Assembly (NCBI GenBank): GCA_029167045.1
Contig: JARFPK010000003.1
Location: 24,004 to 88,003 of the forward strand
Length of the DNA stretch: 64,000 nucleotides
From: Candidatus Methanocrinis natronophilus
GTDB lineage: Archaea; Halobacteriota; Methanosarcinia; Methanotrichales; Methanotrichaceae
Reading direction: 5' to 3'
Shown: positions 60,769 to 64,000 of the stretch, in pieces
Layout of the letters: each line of letters starts with the position of its first letter
Position numbering within the stretch: the first letter of the stretch is position 1
Program-made: the position numbers and the translations under genes
The notes under the pieces: model-generated
The model's input: only the letters and a program-made list of their open reading frames with translations
Database searches by the model: none
What the model was told of the DNA's origin: nothing

Positions 60769-62004
60769 ATGAAAATGGTGGGCTATAGACCGATGACGAT
60801 GGATGCCGCCGGATCCCGGATGAAAAGAGGCATCGTCCGAAGGTCTCTATTCCCCATCTTATCCGTGATCGGAGCCGCTCTCCTCATCTCGACGATGGTC
60901 CAGACCGCCCTCGGCCAGCCACCAGAGCTGAAGTGGGAGAAGACCTTCGGAGGGGCCGGGGACGAAAGGGGGCTCTCCCTGCTGGAGGGGAGAGACTCCG
61001 GCCTCATCGTCGCGGGCTACACCGGATCTAAGGGGGCCGGGGAGAGGGACGTCTTCCTCATAAAGACCGATAAAGAGGGGGAGGTGGTGTGGGAGAGGAC
61101 GATCGGCGGCCCGGGCCGGGACGAGGGGTGGGCTCTGGTTGAGACGAGCGACGGGTTTGCCATCGCCGGAGTCACCGACTCTGGGGGTTCCGGCAAAAAA
61201 GACCTCTTGCTGGTCAAGACCGACGCCGAAGGCTACGAGAAGTGGAAGAAGACTTACGGGGGGGCTGGCGACGACTGGGGTGTCGCCCTCCTGTATACGA
61301 GGGACGGGTTCATCGTCGCCGGGGTCACCACCTCCGGCGAGTCCGGCGGCTCCGACGGTTGGATCGTAAAGACCGATCCCGATGGGAACGGGGAGTGGGA
61401 GGTCGTCATCGGAGGGTCGAAGGATGACGGCTTCTCATCGATGGTGGAGGTTGAGGGCGGCTACGTCCTGGCGGGGACGACGGAATCTTACGGCGCAGGC
61501 GGAAAGGACGTCTGGCTGGTGAAGACGGACCTCCAAGGGGAGAGGATCTGGGAGAAGACCTTCGGGAAAGGCTCTGACGAGAGGGGCAACTCGATCATCG
61601 ACCTGGGAGATGGTCTCCTGGTGGTGGGGGTCACCGAGGACCTCGCCTCCGGGGGAAGGGACCTCTTCCTCGTCAAGACCGATTATGAAGGGGAGAAGCT
61701 CTGGGAGAAGACCCTGGGCGGGACCGGAGACGACGGCGGGATGGGGGCCGTTGTGGTGGCCGGAGGGATCGTCATCCTGGGTCACACCGACTCCCAGGGG
61801 ATGGGAAGCCAGGATCTGTGGCTATTGAAGGTGAGCTTCGAGGGCGATGAGCTCTGGGAGAAGACCTTCGCAGGGACCGGCTTCGACCTGGGCAGGTCGA
61901 TCGTCTCGACGAAAGACGGCAAAATGGCGGTAGCGGGATGGACGAAATCTGGGGGGTCGGGAGGTGAGGACCTGTGGCTGTTGAAGACCCAGAAGCCGAA
62001 GTGA
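60769..62004 (+). CDS. Exported beta-propeller-like repeat protein
   Basis: 411 residues. After a signal or anchor (~residues 22-48) come seven ~50-residue repeats of the form KWEKTFGGAGDERGLSLLEG, GLIVAGYTGSKGAGERDVFL then IKTDKEGEVVW. This matches the delta-60/PQQ-like repeats found in secreted bacterial and archaeal proteins that form propellers. No enzyme motif. The repeat number suits a closed seven-blade propeller. It ends within the start region of the HemK2-like gene. Confidence 0.8.
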   Translation: MKMVGYRPMTMDAAGSRMKRGIVRRSLFPILSVIGAALLISTMVQTALGQPPELKWEKTFGGAGDERGLSLLEGRDSGLIVAGYTGSKGAGERDVFLIKTDKEGEVVWERTIGGPGRDEGWALVETSDGFAIAGVTDSGGSGKKDLLLVKTDAEGYEKWKKTYGGAGDDWGVALLYTRDGFIVAGVTTSGESGGSDGWIVKTDPDGNGEWEVVIGGSKDDGFSSMVEVEGGYVLAGTTESYGAGGKDVWLVKTDLQGERIWEKTFGKGSDERGNSIIDLGDGLLVVGVTEDLASGGRDLFLVKTDYEGEKLWEKTLGGTGDDGGMGAVVVAGGIVILGHTDSQGMGSQDLWLLKVSFEGDELWEKTFAGTGFDLGRSIVSTKDGKMAVAGWTKSGGSGGEDLWLLKTQKPK

Positions 62005-62054
62005 AGCCACCCCATCGGATAGGCGGCCATTTCGATCCGCTCTCGGCGGACCCG

Positions 62055-62687
62055 GTGGATCCCAACGGGCCGGATCAGGAAGAGGTCTATGAGGCAGCCG
62101 AGGATACCTACCTCCTCCTCAGAGCAGCCTTAGAGGAGGTCCGCCCCGACGACTTCGTCCTGGAGCTGGGATGCGGAAGAGGGGCCATATCTAAAACCAT
62201 CGCGCCCCTGGTCCGGAGGGTCATCGCCACAGACATAAACCCCATCGCCGTCGATCTCCTCCGACGGGAGGGGATCGAGACCGTCCGGGCCGACCTCTTC
62301 TCCGGGATAGGCTCGCGCTTCGATCTAATCCTCTTCAACCCACCTTACCTTCCAACGGGGGAGGAGGAAGTTCTGGAGGGGTGGCTGAACAGCGCCTTCG
62401 ACGGCGGGGCTACGGGGAGAATGACGATAAACAGGTTCCTGGAAGCCCTTGGAGACCATCTGGAGGTTGGGGGGGGCCGCGCCCTCCTCCTCATATCAAG
62501 CCTCTGTGGGACTTCAGAGGTTATGGAGAAGGCGCTTCGCGAGGGGCTGACAGCGGAGGTGGTGGCGAGGGAGAGATACTTCTTCGAGGAGCTCCTGGTC
62601 CTGAGGCTCGCCCTTCCCCGGTGGGGGGACTCTTCGCCTCCTGCGATGAAGTCGTCGCAGGAGGCGACCGTCCGCAGGCGTATTTAA
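62055..62687 (+). CDS. HemK2/MTQ2-type methyltransferase
   Basis: About 210 residues. The frame opens at GTG 61974 but GTG 62055 gives the normal family start, shortly before VYEAAEDTYLLLRAAL. SAM loop LELGCGRGAISKTIA, acidic IATDINPIAVDLLRR, and the amide-methylating motif LILFNPPYLPTGEEE are all present; YFFEELLVLRLAL closes the fold. HemK2 proteins methylate the Gln of release factor aRF1 (GGQ) with a Trm112 partner. The upstream propeller gene may overlap it, but function is unrelated. Confidence 0.88.
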   Translation: MDPNGPDQEEVYEAAEDTYLLLRAALEEVRPDDFVLELGCGRGAISKTIAPLVRRVIATDINPIAVDLLRREGIETVRADLFSGIGSRFDLILFNPPYLPTGEEEVLEGWLNSAFDGGATGRMTINRFLEALGDHLEVGGGRALLLISSLCGTSEVMEKALREGLTAEVVARERYFFEELLVLRLALPRWGDSSPPAMKSSQEATVRRRI

Positions 62688-62931
62688 ATATGCATTATAT
62701 ATCCAGAGTGGGGCCGATCTTCAGGCGATGCCAACTGATGGGCCCGGATCGTTCAAAGCCCCACTGATCGGAGGGCTCTGATCCTCATAATCGACCCGAT
62801 CTCAGGATATGATCGGGATGATATCTCGGCGATATTGTCCTCGAATAATTTTGCCTTATCAGAGCAAAACTGTTTGATTCCAATAAACTTATATCCGATG
62901 CACAAAAACCCATTATATCAGAGGTGATTTG

Positions 62932-63336
62932 ATGATGAAGATCAGAGTTGTAAGTTCGAAGAAGGAGATAGAAGAGCTCAACAGAAACGAGCAGATGATA
63001 CACCTGGCCTTCAGAGCCTCCAATACGGACATATTCAGGCTCCTCCAGTCCTGCCCCAGGCTCAGAGCCATCCAGGTCCCCTCGTCCTACTACAAGACGA
63101 TGTCCCACGCCGGCCAGATGTTCCTGGAGATGCAGGGGGTCGAGATCATCGAAGGGGACGTATGGGGCCACAGGAAGGATATCGACGAATATTACACCGT
63201 CGATGACAAGGTGATCGATAGGATAAACAACCTCCAGTCCGACGGGATCAACGTCGACGAGATCGCTGGAAGGATCTCCAGGGAGTCGAAGCTATCTGCG
63301 TCGATGGTCAGGTACATGATAAAACAGACGGCTTGA
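62932..63336 (+). CDS. DUF1699 family protein, paralog 1
   Basis: A ~134-residue protein found in Methanosarcinales. ATG 62932 or 62935 follows GAGGTGATTT; a TATA-like ATAAACTTATATCC lies about 45 bp upstream. Motifs: MKIRVVSSKKEIEELNRNEQ, HLAFRASNTDIFRLLQSCPR, MFLEMQGVEIIEGDVWGHRK and ISRESKLSASMVRYMIKQT. The C-terminal ~45 residues look like a small helix-turn-helix (DGINVDEIAGRISRESKLSA), so DNA or RNA binding is possible. No experimental function known to me. Confidence 0.82.
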   Translation: MMKIRVVSSKKEIEELNRNEQMIHLAFRASNTDIFRLLQSCPRLRAIQVPSSYYKTMSHAGQMFLEMQGVEIIEGDVWGHRKDIDEYYTVDDKVIDRINNLQSDGINVDEIAGRISRESKLSASMVRYMIKQTA

Positions 63337-63472
63337 GGATATCCAACCTCTCCGGGCGACCGTCTATGCAGCCGAGATCGGCCCCGATCAGATCCCCGGT
63401 TTGGCGGGGGGCGGGGCTTAAGGGGGTTATCCGTCTGAAGAGACGACGTAGCGGCGATTCGGTGGTGGTTCT

Positions 63473-63892
63473 ATGATGAAGATAAGGATAATCAGCTCCA
63501 AGGACGACATAAAAAGCCTCACGAGGAACGATCTTACGGTCCACCTCGCCTACAGGGCATCCAGCACCGACATGTTCAGGCTTCTCCAGGCGAGCCCCAG
63601 GCTCAGGGTAGTGCAGGTTCCGCCTTCATACTATAAGAATATGCCCAACACCGGCAGGGCTTTCCTGGAGACCCAGGGGGTCCAGATAATCGAGGGGGAC
63701 GTATGGGGCCACAGAAAGGATATCGACGAGTACTACGTCATCAACGACGATATGATAGCGAGGATTAAAGAGCTCCAGTCCGACGGACTTGACGCCGGAG
63801 AGATCTCCTCAAGGATATCCTGGCAGATGAAGCTATCTCCGTCGATGGTGAACTACATCATAAAACAGTCCGCGTCAACTACCCCGCCCTGA
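63473..63892 (+). CDS. DUF1699 family protein, paralog 2, 3' end altered by an IS
   Basis: 139 residues, strongly similar to paralog 1 throughout (MKIRIISSKDDIKSLTRNDL, FLETQGVQIIEGDVWGHRKD, ISWQMKLSPSMVNYIIKQS). The family sequence ends at KQ(S/T)A, but here the frame continues STTPP into the right end of an IS200/IS605-type element, whose hairpin provides the stop. The insertion thus replaced only the stop codon and the protein is probably still functional. A tandem duplicate of the gene at 62932, 137 bp apart. Confidence 0.82.
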   Translation: MMKIRIISSKDDIKSLTRNDLTVHLAYRASSTDMFRLLQASPRLRVVQVPPSYYKNMPNTGRAFLETQGVQIIEGDVWGHRKDIDEYYVINDDMIARIKELQSDGLDAGEISSRISWQMKLSPSMVNYIIKQSASTTPP

Positions 63893-63901
63893 AGGACGGG
63901 G
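63882..63901. mobile_element. Right-end hairpin of an IS200/IS605-family element
   Basis: CCCCGCCCTGAAGGACGGGG, a stem of eight pairs with one mismatch and a TGAA loop, the typical subterminal hairpin at the end of tnpB-containing elements in archaea. The element extends rightwards out of the window. Confidence 0.75.
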
Positions 63902-63920
63902 CTTGTAGCTGTCCTTGACG

Positions 63921-64000
63921 CTACGATTGGCTGGTTGACGACAGCCTGCTACGATCAGATCTACTGAAGGTAGCGATGTTCCTGGACGCGTTCAAATCCG
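63921..64000 (-). mobile_element. tnpB: TnpB (IS200/IS605 family) C-terminus, cut by the window edge
   Basis: The minus strand encodes, from the edge, DLNASRNIATFSRSDRSRLS followed by STSQS and a stop at 63921-63923. DxNAxxNI is the RuvC-III motif near the end of TnpB nucleases, the RNA-guided ancestors of Cas12. Only the last 25 residues are visible, so integrity of the rest cannot be judged. The gene end and the hairpin beyond it are where omega RNA is normally encoded. Confidence 0.75.

Overview
The window reads as chromosomal DNA of a GC-rich methanogenic archaeon, most likely Methanotrichales/Methanosarcinales (Methanothrix-like). Supporting genes are methanogenesis marker proteins 2 and 4 (MtxX), a remnant resembling marker 12, Sep-tRNA:Cys-tRNA synthase, DUF1699 and DUF2115 family proteins, the termination ribonuclease aCPSF1/FttA, an archaeal proteasome beta subunit and a DUF5814 helicase. 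Promoters look archaeal (TATA boxes), starts are often preceded by GGAG/GAGGTG sites, and many neighbouring genes overlap by ATGA.

Layout. 0-6.3 kb: a HEAT-repeat protein cut by the window edge, marker proteins 2 and 4, a secreted FmdE-like protein, two truncated genes joined together (an ABC ATPase start and a marker-12-like end), and a BASS/ACR3-type transporter. 6.4-11.1 kb: gene fragments, then a four-gene minus-strand operon (two nicotianamine-synthase-like methyltransferases, one fused to FeoA, then FeoB and a flippase-like membrane protein). 11.1-19.6 kb is accessory DNA: a tRNA-like remnant, DUF2115 and PPC-like gene fragments, a minimal tyrosine recombinase whose start codon lies in the loop of a 15-bp palindrome, a three-gene operon (48-aa protein, TPR membrane protein, GH15 glucoamylase), a trio of tiny ORFs, and a large secreted HEAT-repeat protein. 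19.6-28 kb: a DUF1848 gene interrupted by a junction carrying 15 nt of the Tn5 mosaic end (probably a library or assembly artefact), a beta-helix/TPR/lamin-tail surface protein, a multi-PAS receiver-kinase, an unrecognised Cys-rich protein and a truncated substrate-binding protein.

28-46 kb is the most coherent part, a sulfur-metabolism region: iscU, iscS, a ThiF/UbaA-like E1, DUF3786, moaE, a MoaD/SAMP-like protein, metX with CBS domains, metY, SepCysS and tRNA-Cys, then HypE-like and ThiN proteins, an OB-fold protein with a MacB/LolD-type ABC exporter, a double rhodanese-like protein lacking the catalytic cysteines, a small Cys-rich XRE regulator, LarE, a SufS-like desulfurase and FdhD. Seven copies of a 14-bp palindrome (consensus TTMACRATYGNKAW) lie in this region and nowhere else I could see. 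Most sit just downstream of TATA boxes, including the regulator's own. I infer a cysteine/sulfur regulon controlled by the XRE protein; this is the best candidate for an undescribed system here.

46-53.6 kb is housekeeping: DUF63, proteasome beta, FttA, two winged-helix regulators and the DUF5814 helicase. 53.6-62.7 kb holds secreted or membrane-anchored proteins: a frameshifted papain-like protease next to a chagasin-type inhibitor, a membrane-anchored winged-helix protein, CARDB/DUF11-like and beta-propeller proteins, and a HemK2-type methyltransferase. The window ends with two DUF1699 paralogs, the second abutting the right end of an IS200/IS605-type element whose TnpB C-terminus runs off the edge.
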